A stretch of DNA of 64,000 bases from positions 1 to 64,000 of the forward strand of contig NZ_CP024190.1 in assembly GCF_003391395.1 (NCBI RefSeq), read 5' to 3'. Under the pieces are notes generated by a model. It had not been told where the DNA came from, ran no database searches, and saw only the letters and a program-made list of their open reading frames with translations. Within the stretch, counting starts at the first letter, position 1; each line of letters opens with the position of its first letter. The translations under genes and the position numbers were made by a program. The stretch is from Mycobacterium marinum (GTDB taxonomy: Bacteria; Actinomycetota; Actinomycetes; Mycobacteriales; Mycobacteriaceae). Positions 1 to 9,974 of the stretch are shown in pieces.

Positions 1-1557
1 ATGTCGGATCAGGGAGATGCGTCGTTGACCAATGACCCCGGTTCCGGTTTCGCCGCAGTGTGGAATGCCGTCGTCGCTGAGCTCAACGGAGAACCCAACA
101 CTGATGGTGATGCCGGCACCGGCACCACTTTGACCAGTCCACTAACCCCCCAGCAAAGAGCTTGGTTGAACCTCGTCCAACCGCTCACCATCGTTGAGGG
201 GTTTGCTCTGCTGTCGGTCCCGAGCAGCTTTGTGCAAAACGAGATCGAACGCCACCTGCGCACCCCGATCACCGCAGCGCTGAGCCGTCGGCTTGGACAA
301 CAGATCCAGCTCGGGGTCCGCATCGCCCCGCCGCCCGCCGACGATGATGACGATTCGGTGGTCGCTGCGGTCGAGGACCCCGGCCTCGAAGCGTCACCAG
401 AAACGTCACAAGAAGTCTCCGACGAGATCGATGACTTTGGCGAAAACGCGCCAAATTCGCGGCAAAGCTGGCCGACGCACTTCAAGAAGCGCTCAACCGA
501 CGCTGATACCAGCGCTAGCGCCGGCGGTACCAGCCTCAACCGCCGCTACACGTTCGACACCTTCGTCATCGGAGCCTCCAACCGATTCGCGCACGCGGCC
601 ACTCTGGCGATCGCCGAGGCACCCGCCCGTGCCTACAACCCACTTTTCATCTGGGGCGAGTCCGGACTGGGCAAAACACACCTGCTGCACGCCGCGGGGA
701 ACTACGCACAGCGTTTGTTCCCGGGCATGCGCGTCAAATACGTGTCCACCGAGGAATTCACCAACGACTTCATCAACTCGCTGCGTGATGACCGCAAAGT
801 CGCCTTCAAACGCAGCTACCGCGACGTCGACGTATTGCTCGTCGATGACATCCAGTTCATCGAAGGCAAAGAAGGTATCCAGGAAGAGTTCTTCCACACC
901 TTCAACACGTTGCACAACGCGAACAAGCAGATCGTGATCTCCTCGGACCGGCCGCCCAAACAGCTGGCCACTCTCGAAGACCGGCTCAGAACCCGGTTCG
1001 AGTGGGGACTGATCACCGACGTTCAACCCCCCGAGCTGGAAACCCGCATCGCGATCTTGCGTAAGAAGGCGCAGATGGAGCGACTCGCGGTGCCCGACGA
1101 TGTCCTAGAACTGATCGCCAGCAGCATCGAACGCAACATTCGCGAACTCGAGGGTGCGCTCATCCGTGTCACCGCGTTTGCCTCGTTGAACAAGACGCCC
1201 ATCGACAAGGCACTTGCCGAGATCGTGCTGCGTGATCTGATCGCCGACGCCGGCACCATGCAAATCAGCGCGGCCACCATCATGGCTGCCACCGCCGAGT
1301 ACTTCGACACCACGGTCGAGGAGCTCCGCGGCCCTGGCAAGACCCGAGCGCTGGCTCAGTCGCGACAGATCGCGATGTACCTGTGCCGGGAGCTCACTGA
1401 CCTGTCACTACCCAAGATCGGCCAGGCATTCGGGCGCGACCACACCACGGTCATGTACGCCCAGCGCAAGATCCTGTCCGAAATGGCCGAGCGCCGTGAG
1501 GTCTTCGATCACGTCAAGGAGCTCACCACCCGCATTCGGCAGCGCTCCAAGCGCTGA
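1..1557 (+). CDS. dnaA: Chromosomal replication initiator DnaA
   Basis: AAA+ ATPase that binds DnaA boxes and melts oriC. An N-terminal interaction domain (to about residue 110) is followed by an acidic, poorly conserved linker. The AAA+ core has Walker A GESGLGKT at residues 219-226 and Walker B LLVDD ending at 283. A C-terminal DNA-binding domain carries the DnaA signature with GRDHTTVMYA near the end. The product is 518 aa from the ATG at 1. M. tuberculosis DnaA (507 aa) begins at the position equivalent to TTG 25 here, and that TTG is preceded by GGGAG at 12-16 with ideal spacing. The true start may therefore be 25 (510 aa); sequence upstream of 1 is not visible. It is the first gene of the window and lies next to oriC. 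Confidence 0.98.
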   Translation: MSDQGDASLTNDPGSGFAAVWNAVVAELNGEPNTDGDAGTGTTLTSPLTPQQRAWLNLVQPLTIVEGFALLSVPSSFVQNEIERHLRTPITAALSRRLGQQIQLGVRIAPPPADDDDDSVVAAVEDPGLEASPETSQEVSDEIDDFGENAPNSRQSWPTHFKKRSTDADTSASAGGTSLNRRYTFDTFVIGASNRFAHAATLAIAEAPARAYNPLFIWGESGLGKTHLLHAAGNYAQRLFPGMRVKYVSTEEFTNDFINSLRDDRKVAFKRSYRDVDVLLVDDIQFIEGKEGIQEEFFHTFNTLHNANKQIVISSDRPPKQLATLEDRLRTRFEWGLITDVQPPELETRIAILRKKAQMERLAVPDDVLELIASSIERNIRELEGALIRVTAFASLNKTPIDKALAEIVLRDLIADAGTMQISAATIMAATAEYFDTTVEELRGPGKTRALAQSRQIAMYLCRELTDLSLPKIGQAFGRDHTTVMYAQRKILSEMAERREVFDHVKELTTRIRQRSKR

Positions 1558-2097
1558 TCCGCGGCCGGCTCCAGTAATTTCTGCAAAAAAACTTCTCTCA
1601 CGTTAGTCACACGAGTTACACGACACCGGTGTGTGTAGTCCTGTGCACAAACGGCTGCAGACATTCATGTAATTTTCGGACTGGAGTGCACACCGCCCGT
1701 CCCATCCCCAACAGGCCAACACAGACCACACAGCCACCCGCAGCCTGATCCACAGCCCCACCGGTCCTCTAGCTGCGTCAAGACCCGGCTGTCCCCAGAA
1801 TTAACACCCCTTATTACTGTTATTGAGATCTCTTCGATGTTTGTTCTTTGAAGAACAGCGTTGGGGACATCCGCTACACAGCGCCGCATCGCAGCGCGTG
1901 TCGGCTGACTTGTCGTCACTGACAGCGAGCTTTCAAGTTCGGGCTTGAAGCTCTACGGTTGGTGTTCGACTGTCGTTGCGGACGTCTTGGTGTAACTACA
2001 CGCCACTGACGTACGAGGCGGTCAGTCCCACCTGCCGGCGACAAAGTCGGCTCATGGATTTACGGATTTTGAACTCACTGTTAGGTGAAGGGACGCA
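1558..2097. other. oriC: Replication origin oriC (dnaA-dnaN intergenic region)
   Basis: This 540-nt non-coding stretch lies between dnaA and dnaN, the known origin location in mycobacteria. DnaA-box-like 9-mers can be read: CTGTGCACA at 1641-1649, TGATCCACA at 1746-1754, CTGTCCCCA at 1789-1797 and the complement of TGTCCCCAA at 1861-1869. Between the last two lies a clearly AT-rich tract (about 1798-1857), a plausible unwinding element. The dnaN promoter must also be in the 3' part. I located the boxes by eye, so weaker ones are probably missed. Confidence 0.9.
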
Positions 2098-3306
2098 ATG
2101 GACGCGGCTACGACACGAGCTGGTCTCACCGACTTGAAATTTCGTTTGGTGCGCGAGTCCTTCGCCGATGCGGTGTCGTGGGTCGCAAAAAACTTGCCCA
2201 CCAGGCCTGCGGTGCCGGTGCTGTCGGGAGTGTTGTTGACCGGCTCCGACGAGGGGCTGACCATCTCGGGTTTTGACTACGAGGTTTCCGCAGAAGTCCG
2301 GGTTCCCGCCGAAATCGCTTCTCCTGGAACGGTTTTGGTATCCGGGCGATTGCTGTCCGACATTACCCGGGCACTGCCGAACAAGCCGGTCGACTTCTAC
2401 GTCGACGGTAACCGCGTCGCGCTGACCTGTGGGAACGCCAGGTTTTCACTTCCGACGATGGCGGTTGAGGATTACCCGACGCTGCCCACACTGCCCGAGG
2501 ACACCGGCACGCTGCCCGCCGAGCTGTTCTCCGAGGCGATCGGTCAGGTCGCCATCGCCGCAGGTCGTGATGACACCTTGCCCATGTTGACCGGTATTCG
2601 TGTCGAGATCTCAGGCGAGAAAGTGGTTTTGGCGGCTACCGACCGGTTCCGCCTGGCAGTTCGCGAGTTGACCTGGAATGCGTTGTCCCCCGACATCGAG
2701 GCGGCGGTGTTGGTGCCGGCCAAGACCCTGGGCGAGGCGGCCAAAGCCAACACCGATGGTTCGGAAGTCCGGTTGTCGTTGGGCGCCGGTATGGGGGTTG
2801 GCAAGGACGGCCTGCTGGGTATCAGCGGTGACGGCAAGCGCAGCACCACGCGGCTCCTTGATGCGGAGTTTCCCAAGTTCCGTCAGCTGTTGCCGGCCGA
2901 ACACACCGCGGTGGCCAGCGCCGATGTGGCTGAGCTGACCGAGGCGATCAAGCTGGTCGCCTTGGTGGCCGACCGCGGCGCCCAGGTGCGCATGGAGTTC
3001 GCCGATGGAATGTTGCGGCTTTCGGCCGGAGCCGATGACGTCGGACGGGCCGAAGAAGACATTGCCGTTGAGTTCGCGGGTCAACCCTTGACCATCGCGT
3101 TCAACCCGACATATCTGATCGACGGGTTGGCCTCGTTGCATTCCGAGCGGGTGTCGTTCGGTTTCACCACGCCGGGCAAGCCGGCGCTGTTGCGGCCGGC
3201 GTCCGCTGAGGACCGGATTGTCAGCGGTCCCGGGGATCAAGGTCCCTTCGCGGCGGTGCCGACCGACTACGTCTATCTGTTGATGCCGGTTCGGTTGCCG
3301 GGCTGA
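2098..3306 (+). CDS. dnaN: DNA polymerase III beta subunit (sliding clamp)
   Basis: Forms the ring-shaped processivity clamp that tethers DNA polymerase III and other partners to DNA. The 402-aa product is full length for the mycobacterial family (three topologically similar clamp domains) and ends in the typical YVYLLMPVRLPG tail. The ATG at 2098 is preceded by GAAGGGA at 2087-2093. The sequence is close to M. tuberculosis DnaN throughout, including MDAATTR at the N-terminus. It is followed 20 nt later by recF, as in the conserved dnaA-dnaN-recF order. Confidence 0.98.
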   Translation: MDAATTRAGLTDLKFRLVRESFADAVSWVAKNLPTRPAVPVLSGVLLTGSDEGLTISGFDYEVSAEVRVPAEIASPGTVLVSGRLLSDITRALPNKPVDFYVDGNRVALTCGNARFSLPTMAVEDYPTLPTLPEDTGTLPAELFSEAIGQVAIAAGRDDTLPMLTGIRVEISGEKVVLAATDRFRLAVRELTWNALSPDIEAAVLVPAKTLGEAAKANTDGSEVRLSLGAGMGVGKDGLLGISGDGKRSTTRLLDAEFPKFRQLLPAEHTAVASADVAELTEAIKLVALVADRGAQVRMEFADGMLRLSAGADDVGRAEEDIAVEFAGQPLTIAFNPTYLIDGLASLHSERVSFGFTTPGKPALLRPASAEDRIVSGPGDQGPFAAVPTDYVYLLMPVRLPG

Positions 3307-3326
3307 CCACCATGGTGCCGAAATAG

Positions 3327-4484
3327 GTGTACGTCCGGCATTTGGGATTGCGTGATTTCCGTTCGTGGGCGCACGCGGATCTTGAACTGGGGCCCGGACG
3401 AACGGTGTTCGTCGGTCCGAACGGATTTGGCAAGACCAATATCATTGAGGCGCTGTGGTATTCGGCCACATTGGGGTCGCACCGGGTCGGTACCGACGCG
3501 CCGTTGATCCGCGCGGGTGCCGACCGAGCGGTGATCTCGACGATCGTGGTCAATGACGGTCGAGAATGTGCGGTGGACCTGGAGATCGCCGCCGGCCGTG
3601 CTAACAAGGCGCGGTTGAATCGATCACCGGTGCGCAGCACGCGCGAGGTGATCGGTGTTTTGCGGGCGGTGTTGTTTGCCCCCGAAGATCTGGCCTTGGT
3701 GCGTGGGGACCCAGCGGATCGTCGCCGCTACCTCGATGACTTGGCGACGTTGCGCCGACCGACCATCGCCGGCGTGCGGGCCGACTATGACAAGGTGCTG
3801 CGGCAGCGCACCGCATTGCTGAAATCCGTTTCAGGAGCACGGTTTCGGGGAGACCGCGGCGCGTTGGACACCTTAGATGTATGGGACAGCCGGCTGGCTC
3901 AACATGGTGCGGAACTGATGGCGGCCCGCATTGATTTGGTGCGTCTACTGGCACCGGAAGTGGAAAAGGCATATCAGCTGCTGGCGCCGGAGTCGCGGTC
4001 AGCGGCGATCGCGTATCGAGCCAGCATGGATGCATTCGTGGCTGCCGACGACGCCGCGCCGGATCGTGTCACCCTGGAAGAAGGGTTGTTGGCGGCGTTG
4101 GCCGCGCGCCGTGATGCCGAGTTGGAGCGGGGTGTGTGTCTGGTGGGTCCGCACCGTGACGACTTGGAATTGCATCTCGGCGACCAGCCGGCAAAAGGCT
4201 TTGCCAGCCATGGGGAGTCGTGGTCGATGGCGGTGGCGCTGCGGTTGGCGGCCTTCGCGCTGCTGCGCGCCGACGGTAGCGAACCGGTCTTGTTGCTCGA
4301 CGACGTGTTCGCTGAGCTCGATGCCGCCCGCCGCATGGCTTTGGCAAGGGTCGCCGAGTCGGCCGAACAAGTCTTGGTAACCGCGGCGGTGCTCGAAGAC
4401 ATCCCTTCGGGCTGGGATGCTCGCAAGGTGCATATCGATCTGCGTGACAGTGCGGACGGACGGGTGTCGGTGGTGCAATCGTGA
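3327..4484 (+). CDS. recF: DNA replication/repair protein RecF
   Basis: SMC-like ATPase that helps load RecA onto gapped DNA during recombinational repair and replication restart. Translation from GTG 3327 gives 385 aa starting MYVRHLGLRDFRSW, the standard RecF N-terminus. Walker A is GPNGFGKTN (about residues 30-38). The signature and Walker B region near the C-terminus reads ASHGESWSMA followed by LLLDDVFAELD. The gene overlaps the next one by 4 nt (GTGA), indicating translational coupling. Confidence 0.97.
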   Translation: MYVRHLGLRDFRSWAHADLELGPGRTVFVGPNGFGKTNIIEALWYSATLGSHRVGTDAPLIRAGADRAVISTIVVNDGRECAVDLEIAAGRANKARLNRSPVRSTREVIGVLRAVLFAPEDLALVRGDPADRRRYLDDLATLRRPTIAGVRADYDKVLRQRTALLKSVSGARFRGDRGALDTLDVWDSRLAQHGAELMAARIDLVRLLAPEVEKAYQLLAPESRSAAIAYRASMDAFVAADDAAPDRVTLEEGLLAALAARRDAELERGVCLVGPHRDDLELHLGDQPAKGFASHGESWSMAVALRLAAFALLRADGSEPVLLLDDVFAELDAARRMALARVAESAEQVLVTAAVLEDIPSGWDARKVHIDLRDSADGRVSVVQS

Positions 4485-5044
4485 GCGATGACGGCGAACA
4501 GCCCGGGCCCGGTGACGGCGCAGCACGTGACGAATTGCCCGGCATGGACTTGGTGCGGCGTACTTTGGAAGAAGCGCGGGCGGCAGCTCGCGCCCGTGGC
4601 CAAGACCCGGGGCGAGGTTTCGCCGCGGGGCCCGCGCCGCGACGTGTGGCGGGGCGACGCCGTCGGTGGTCAGGGCCAGGGCCGGACACCAGGGATCCGC
4701 AACCGCTGGGCAAGCTGACGCGCGACTTGGCGAAAAAGCGCGGGTGGTCCGGTCACGTGGCGGAAGGCACCGTGCTGGGTCAGTGGAGTCAGGTGGTCGG
4801 GTCGCAGATCGCCGATCATGCAACGCCCACGGCGCTGAATGAGGGTGTGTTGAGTGTGACTGCCGAATCGACGGCGTGGGCGACACAGTTGCGGATCATG
4901 CAATCACAACTGTTGGCCAAGATCGCCGCAGCGGTGGGCAACGGCGTGGTGACCTCGCTCAAGATCACCGGCCCGGCCAGTCCGTCGTGGCGCAAAGGGC
5001 CCCGGCACATCGCTGGTAGAGGGCCTCGCGACACCTACGGCTAG
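4481..5044 (+). CDS. DciA/DUF721 family replication protein (Rv0004-like)
   Basis: The 187-aa protein has a basic, low-complexity N-terminal half and a C-terminal DUF721 domain beginning around LGKLTRDLAKKRGW. Proteins of this family (DciA) act in loading or operating the replicative helicase DnaB in bacteria that lack DnaC; this role is known for the family and inferred here. The start is GTG 4481, overlapping the recF stop by 4 nt. The position between recF and gyrB is the same as Rv0004 in M. tuberculosis. Confidence 0.93.
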   Translation: MSDDGEQPGPGDGAARDELPGMDLVRRTLEEARAAARARGQDPGRGFAAGPAPRRVAGRRRRWSGPGPDTRDPQPLGKLTRDLAKKRGWSGHVAEGTVLGQWSQVVGSQIADHATPTALNEGVLSVTAESTAWATQLRIMQSQLLAKIAAAVGNGVVTSLKITGPASPSWRKGPRHIAGRGPRDTYG

Positions 5045-5298
5045 GACCCACGCGGACAAATGCGACCCCTTGAATCGAGTCCACGGCCATGGAGGTCTCA
5101 GATCGGCTAGGACGAGATGGACCCGCATCTCCAACGTCGGGACGCATCGGGAAGCAAGATATCGAGCGCACGGCGCAGTTAGATAGGTAGAAACGCGCCC
5201 AGAGAATCGGTGCGGACAACCACTCACGGTAGAGTGGAGGAGCGACTGCTGCGGTGACTGGACCGCGCGCATCCAACCCCGAGGAGAACATTCGGACC

Positions 5299-7332
5299 GT
5301 GGCTGCCCAGAAGAAGAAGGCACAAGACGAATACGGCGCTTCGGCGATCACCGTTCTCGAAGGCCTCGAGGCCGTCCGTAAACGCCCCGGTATGTACATC
5401 GGGTCCACCGGTGAGCGCGGTCTGCACCACCTGGTGTGGGAGGTCGTCGACAACTCGGTGGACGAGGCGATGGCCGGCTACGCCACCCAGGTGAACGTGC
5501 GGCTGCTCGATGACGGCAGTGTCGAGGTCGCTGACAACGGCCGAGGCATTCCGGTCGCGATGCACGCCACCGGCGCCCCGACCGTCGACGTTGTCATGAC
5601 CCAACTGCACGCCGGCGGCAAGTTCGGCGGCGAGAACAGTGGTTACAACGTCAGTGGTGGTCTGCACGGCGTGGGTGTGTCGGTGGTCAACGCGCTGTCC
5701 ACCCGACTGGAAGTCGACATCAAGCGCGACGGATACGAGTGGTCGCAGTTCTACGACCGCGCCCAGCCGGGCACCCTCAAACAGGGCGAGGCAACCAAGA
5801 AGACCGGAACCACCATCCGGTTCTGGGCCGACTCGGACATCTTTGAGACCACCGAATACGACTTCGAGACGGTGGCGCGGCGCCTGCAGGAGATGGCGTT
5901 CCTCAACAAGGGCCTGACCATCAACCTCACCGACGAGCGGGTCACCCCGGACGAGGTCGTCGACGACGTCGTCAGTGATACCGCCGAAGCACCAAAGTCC
6001 GCCCAGGAGAAGGCCGCCGAATCGACCGCGCCGCACAAGGTCAAGAGCCGCACCTTCCACTATCCCGGCGGTTTGGTCGATTTCGTCAAGCACATCAACC
6101 GCACCAAGAGTCCGATTCAGCAGAGCATCGTCGACTTCGAGGGCAAGGGCTCCGGCCACGAAGTCGAAATCGCGATGCAGTGGAACGGCGGCTACTCGGA
6201 GTCGGTGCACACCTTCGCCAACACCATCAACACCCATGAGGGTGGAACGCACGAAGAGGGCTTCCGCAGTGCGTTGACCTCGGTGGTGAACAAGTACGCC
6301 AAAGACAAGAAGCTGCTCAAGGACAAGGACCCCAACCTCACCGGTGACGACATCCGCGAGGGGTTGGCCGCGGTCATCTCGGTGCGGGTGGCAGAGCCGC
6401 AGTTCGAGGGTCAGACGAAGACCAAGCTGGGCAACACCGAGGTCAAGTCGTTTGTCCAGAAGGTTTGTAACGAGCAGCTCACCCACTGGTTCGAGGCCAA
6501 TCCTTCGGAAGCCAAAACCATTGTGAACAAGGCGGTATCCTCGGCGCAGGCACGTCTCGCCGCGCGCAAGGCGCGAGAGTTGGTGCGTCGCAAGAGCGCA
6601 ACCGATCTCGGTGGGCTGCCCGGCAAGTTGGCCGACTGCCGCTCGACAGATCCGCGTAAGTCGGAACTGTATGTGGTGGAGGGTGACTCGGCCGGCGGCT
6701 CGGCAAAGAGTGGCCGCGATTCGATGTTCCAGGCGATCCTGCCGCTGCGCGGCAAGATCATCAATGTCGAAAAGGCACGCATCGACCGAGTCCTGAAAAA
6801 CACTGAAGTCCAGGCGATCATCACCGCGTTGGGTACCGGTATTCACGACGAATTCGACCTCTCGAAGCTGCGCTATCACAAGATCGTCTTGATGGCCGAC
6901 GCCGACGTCGACGGCCAACACATCTCCACATTGTTGTTGACCCTGTTGTTCCGCTTCATGCGTCCGCTGATCGAGAACGGCCACGTGTTCCTGGCACAGC
7001 CGCCGCTGTACAAGTTGAAGTGGCAGCGCACCGAACCCGAGTTCGCCTACTCCGATCGGGAGCGCGACGGCCTCCTCGAGGCTGGGCTCAAAGCCGGCAA
7101 GAAGATCAACAAGGAAGACGGCATTCAGCGTTACAAAGGTCTGGGCGAGATGGACGCCAAGGAGCTGTGGGAAACCACGATGGACCCATCGGTTCGGGTG
7201 CTGCGCCAGGTGACCCTCGACGATGCGGCGGCCGCCGACGAATTGTTCTCCATTCTGATGGGCGAAGACGTCGATGCACGCCGCAGCTTTATCACCCGTA
7301 ATGCCAAAGACGTTCGGTTCCTGGACGTTTAG
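5299..7332 (+). CDS. gyrB: DNA gyrase subunit B
   Basis: ATPase subunit of DNA gyrase, which introduces negative supercoils together with GyrA. The GHKL ATPase domain has NSVDEAMAGY (catalytic Glu/Asn region) and DNGRGIPV. The TOPRIM region has YVVEGDSAGGSAKSGRD and DADVDGQH, and the C-terminal tail has QRYKGLGEM. I chose GTG 5299 (677 aa, starting MAAQKKKAQDEYG) because GAGGAGAA lies 10 nt upstream at 5281-5288 and this matches the accepted M. tuberculosis start. The frame is open to GTG 5254. The 254-nt gap before it should hold the gyrBA promoter. Confidence 0.97.
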   Translation: MAAQKKKAQDEYGASAITVLEGLEAVRKRPGMYIGSTGERGLHHLVWEVVDNSVDEAMAGYATQVNVRLLDDGSVEVADNGRGIPVAMHATGAPTVDVVMTQLHAGGKFGGENSGYNVSGGLHGVGVSVVNALSTRLEVDIKRDGYEWSQFYDRAQPGTLKQGEATKKTGTTIRFWADSDIFETTEYDFETVARRLQEMAFLNKGLTINLTDERVTPDEVVDDVVSDTAEAPKSAQEKAAESTAPHKVKSRTFHYPGGLVDFVKHINRTKSPIQQSIVDFEGKGSGHEVEIAMQWNGGYSESVHTFANTINTHEGGTHEEGFRSALTSVVNKYAKDKKLLKDKDPNLTGDDIREGLAAVISVRVAEPQFEGQTKTKLGNTEVKSFVQKVCNEQLTHWFEANPSEAKTIVNKAVSSAQARLAARKARELVRRKSATDLGGLPGKLADCRSTDPRKSELYVVEGDSAGGSAKSGRDSMFQAILPLRGKIINVEKARIDRVLKNTEVQAIITALGTGIHDEFDLSKLRYHKIVLMADADVDGQHISTLLLTLLFRFMRPLIENGHVFLAQPPLYKLKWQRTEPEFAYSDRERDGLLEAGLKAGKKINKEDGIQRYKGLGEMDAKELWETTMDPSVRVLRQVTLDDAAAADELFSILMGEDVDARRSFITRNAKDVRFLDV

Positions 7333-7371
7333 ACCCCGAGTCCGCGTTTTGACTGAGCAAACGAGGAATAG

Positions 7372-9891
7372 ATGACAGACACGACGCTGCCGCCTGGTGG
7401 TGAAGCTAGTGACCGGATAGAACCGGTCGACATTCAGCAGGAGATGCAGCGCAGCTACATCGACTACGCGATGAGCGTCATCGTCGGCCGGGCCCTGCCC
7501 GAAGTCCGCGACGGGCTCAAGCCGGTACACCGCCGTGTGCTCTATGCGATGTATGACTCCGGGTTCCGGCCAGACCGCAGTCACGCCAAGTCGGCGCGCT
7601 CGGTCGCCGAAACGATGGGTAACTACCACCCGCACGGTGACGCGTCGATCTATGACACCTTGGTGCGGATGGCGCAGCCGTGGTCGCTGCGGTACCCGCT
7701 GGTCGACGGTCAGGGCAACTTCGGGTCGCCGGGTAATGACCCGCCGGCGGCGATGCGGTACACCGAGGCTCGCCTGACCCCGTTGGCGATGGAGATGTTG
7801 CGTGAAATCGACGAGGAGACAGTCGATTTCATCCCGAACTACGACGGTCGGGTGCAGGAACCGACGGTGTTGCCCAGCCGGTTCCCCAACCTGTTGGCCA
7901 ACGGGTCCGGCGGCATCGCGGTCGGCATGGCCACCAACATCCCGCCGCACAACTTGCGTGAACTCGCCGAAGCGGTGTTCTGGTGCCTGGAAAACCACGA
8001 CGCCGACGAAGAGGCGACGCTGGCCGCGGTCACCGAACGCGTCAAGGGACCTGACTTCCCCACCTCGGGTCTGATCGTCGGTACCCAAGGCATCTCCGAT
8101 GCCTACAAGACCGGTCGCGGTTCCATCCGGATGCGCGGAGTCGTCGAGATAGAGGAAGATTCGCGCGGCCGGACATCACTGGTCATCACCGAGCTGCCGT
8201 ATCAGGTCAACCACGACAACTTCATCACCTCGATCGCCGAGCAGGTTCGCGACGGCAAACTGGCGGGCATCTCCAATATCGAGGACCAGTCCAGCGACCG
8301 GGTGGGCCTGCGGATCGTCGTCGAGATCAAACGCGACGCCGTGGCCAAGGTAGTCCTCAACAACCTCTACAAGCACACCCAGCTGCAGACCAGCTTCGGC
8401 GCCAACATGCTGTCCATCGTCGATGGCGTACCGCGCACCCTGCGTCTGGACCAGATGATCCGCTACTACGTCGAACACCAACTCGACGTGATCATCCGCC
8501 GCACCACCTACCGGCTGCGAAAAGCCAATGAGCGGGCCCACATTCTGCGCGGTCTGGTCAAGGCGCTCGACGCGCTCGACGAGGTGATCGCACTGATCCG
8601 GGCCTCGCAGACGGTCGACATCGCCCGCGCCGGGCTGATCGAACTGCTCGACATCGACGAGATCCAGGCCCAGGCCATCCTGGACATGCAGCTGCGGCGG
8701 CTGGCCGCCCTGGAACGTCAGCGCATCGTCGACGACCTGGCCAAGATCGAGGCCGAGATCGCCGATCTGGAAGACATCCTGGCCAAACCGGAACGCCAGC
8801 GCGCCATCGTGCGGGACGAACTCGCCGAGATCGTCGACAAGCACGGCGACGACCGTCGTACCCGGATCATCGCCGCCGACGGCGAAGTGAGCGATGAGGA
8901 CTTGATCGCCCGCGAGGACGTCGTCGTCACGATCACCGAAACCGGTTACGCCAAGCGGACCAAGACCGACCTGTACCGCAGCCAGAAGCGCGGCGGCAAG
9001 GGCGTGCAGGGTGCCGGTCTCAAGCAAGACGACATCGTCCGGCACTTCTTCGTGTGCTCAACGCATGACTGGATCTTGTTCTTCACCACCCAGGGCCGGG
9101 TCTATCGGGCCAAGGCCTACGAACTGCCCGAGGCGTTACGCACCGCGCGTGGGCAGCACGTGGCGAACCTGTTGGCATTCCAGCCCGAGGAACGCATCGC
9201 TCAGGTCATCCAGATCAAGAGCTATGAGGATGCGCCCTACCTGGTGCTGGCCACCCAGAACGGGTTGGTGAAGAAATCCAAGTTGACCGACTTCGATTCC
9301 AACCGCTCCGGGGGGATCGTGGCGATCAACCTGCGGGGTGAAGACGAACTCGTTGGCGCCGTGCTGTGCTCGTCCGAGGAAGACCTGTTGCTGGTCTCGG
9401 CGAACGGTCAGTCGATCCGGTTCTCGGCGACCGACGAGGCGCTGCGGCCGATGGGCCGGGCCACCTCCGGCGTGCAGGGCATGCGGTTCAACGCCGATGA
9501 CCGGCTGCTGTCGCTGAATGTGGTCCGAGAGGGCACCTATTTGCTGGTGGCCACGGCGGGCGGCTACGCCAAACGCACCGGGATCGAGGAGTATCCGGTC
9601 CAGGGCCGCGGCGGCAAGGGCGTGCTGACCATCATGTACGACCGCCGGCGCGGCCGGCTGGTCGGCGCGCTGATCGTCGATGACGACAGTGAGCTCTACG
9701 CGATCACCTCCGGTGGCGGCGTCATCCGTACCGCGGCTCGCCAGGTCCGCAAGGCGGGACGGCAGACCAAGGGCGTTCGGTTGATGAACCTCGGCGAGGG
9801 TGACACGCTGTTGGCCATCGCCCGCAACGCTGAAGAGAACGCCGACGAAGCTGTCGCGGAAGCAACCGACACCGACGAGTCCAGCAACTAG
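7372..9891 (+). CDS. gyrA: DNA gyrase subunit A
   Basis: Breakage-rejoining subunit of gyrase. It is 839 aa, one residue longer than the M. tuberculosis protein. The quinolone-resistance region reads GDASIYDTL at residues 89-97, with the Ala, Ser and Asp of the susceptible type, and the catalytic tyrosine is Tyr130 in AAMRYTEARLTP. GyrA-box-like motifs lie in the C-terminal beta-pinwheel (RGGKGVQG). No intein interrupts the site after Tyr94, where several mycobacteria carry one. ATG 7372 follows CGAGGA at 7362-7367, 39 nt after gyrB, so the two are probably cotranscribed. Confidence 0.98.
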   Translation: MTDTTLPPGGEASDRIEPVDIQQEMQRSYIDYAMSVIVGRALPEVRDGLKPVHRRVLYAMYDSGFRPDRSHAKSARSVAETMGNYHPHGDASIYDTLVRMAQPWSLRYPLVDGQGNFGSPGNDPPAAMRYTEARLTPLAMEMLREIDEETVDFIPNYDGRVQEPTVLPSRFPNLLANGSGGIAVGMATNIPPHNLRELAEAVFWCLENHDADEEATLAAVTERVKGPDFPTSGLIVGTQGISDAYKTGRGSIRMRGVVEIEEDSRGRTSLVITELPYQVNHDNFITSIAEQVRDGKLAGISNIEDQSSDRVGLRIVVEIKRDAVAKVVLNNLYKHTQLQTSFGANMLSIVDGVPRTLRLDQMIRYYVEHQLDVIIRRTTYRLRKANERAHILRGLVKALDALDEVIALIRASQTVDIARAGLIELLDIDEIQAQAILDMQLRRLAALERQRIVDDLAKIEAEIADLEDILAKPERQRAIVRDELAEIVDKHGDDRRTRIIAADGEVSDEDLIAREDVVVTITETGYAKRTKTDLYRSQKRGGKGVQGAGLKQDDIVRHFFVCSTHDWILFFTTQGRVYRAKAYELPEALRTARGQHVANLLAFQPEERIAQVIQIKSYEDAPYLVLATQNGLVKKSKLTDFDSNRSGGIVAINLRGEDELVGAVLCSSEEDLLLVSANGQSIRFSATDEALRPMGRATSGVQGMRFNADDRLLSLNVVREGTYLLVATAGGYAKRTGIEEYPVQGRGGKGVLTIMYDRRRGRLVGALIVDDDSELYAITSGGGVIRTAARQVRKAGRQTKGVRLMNLGEGDTLLAIARNAEENADEAVAEATDTDESSN

Positions 9892-9974
9892 GGCCGGGGC
9901 GGGGTACACCCGCCCTGGGGCAAAGCGTGGGGCCATTAGACTCAGCGACCTGGGTACATACGTTAGGAGTCCGG

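Noticed and set aside
7648..7665. Possible gyrA intein insertion site
   Set aside because: The QRDR reads straight through with no intein block; GyrA is a normal 839 aa.
5224..8088. 954-codon open frame antisense to gyrB and gyrA
   Set aside because: It lies fully opposite two highly conserved genes; in high-GC DNA such antisense frames stay open because of third-position G/C. It has no recognisable domain.
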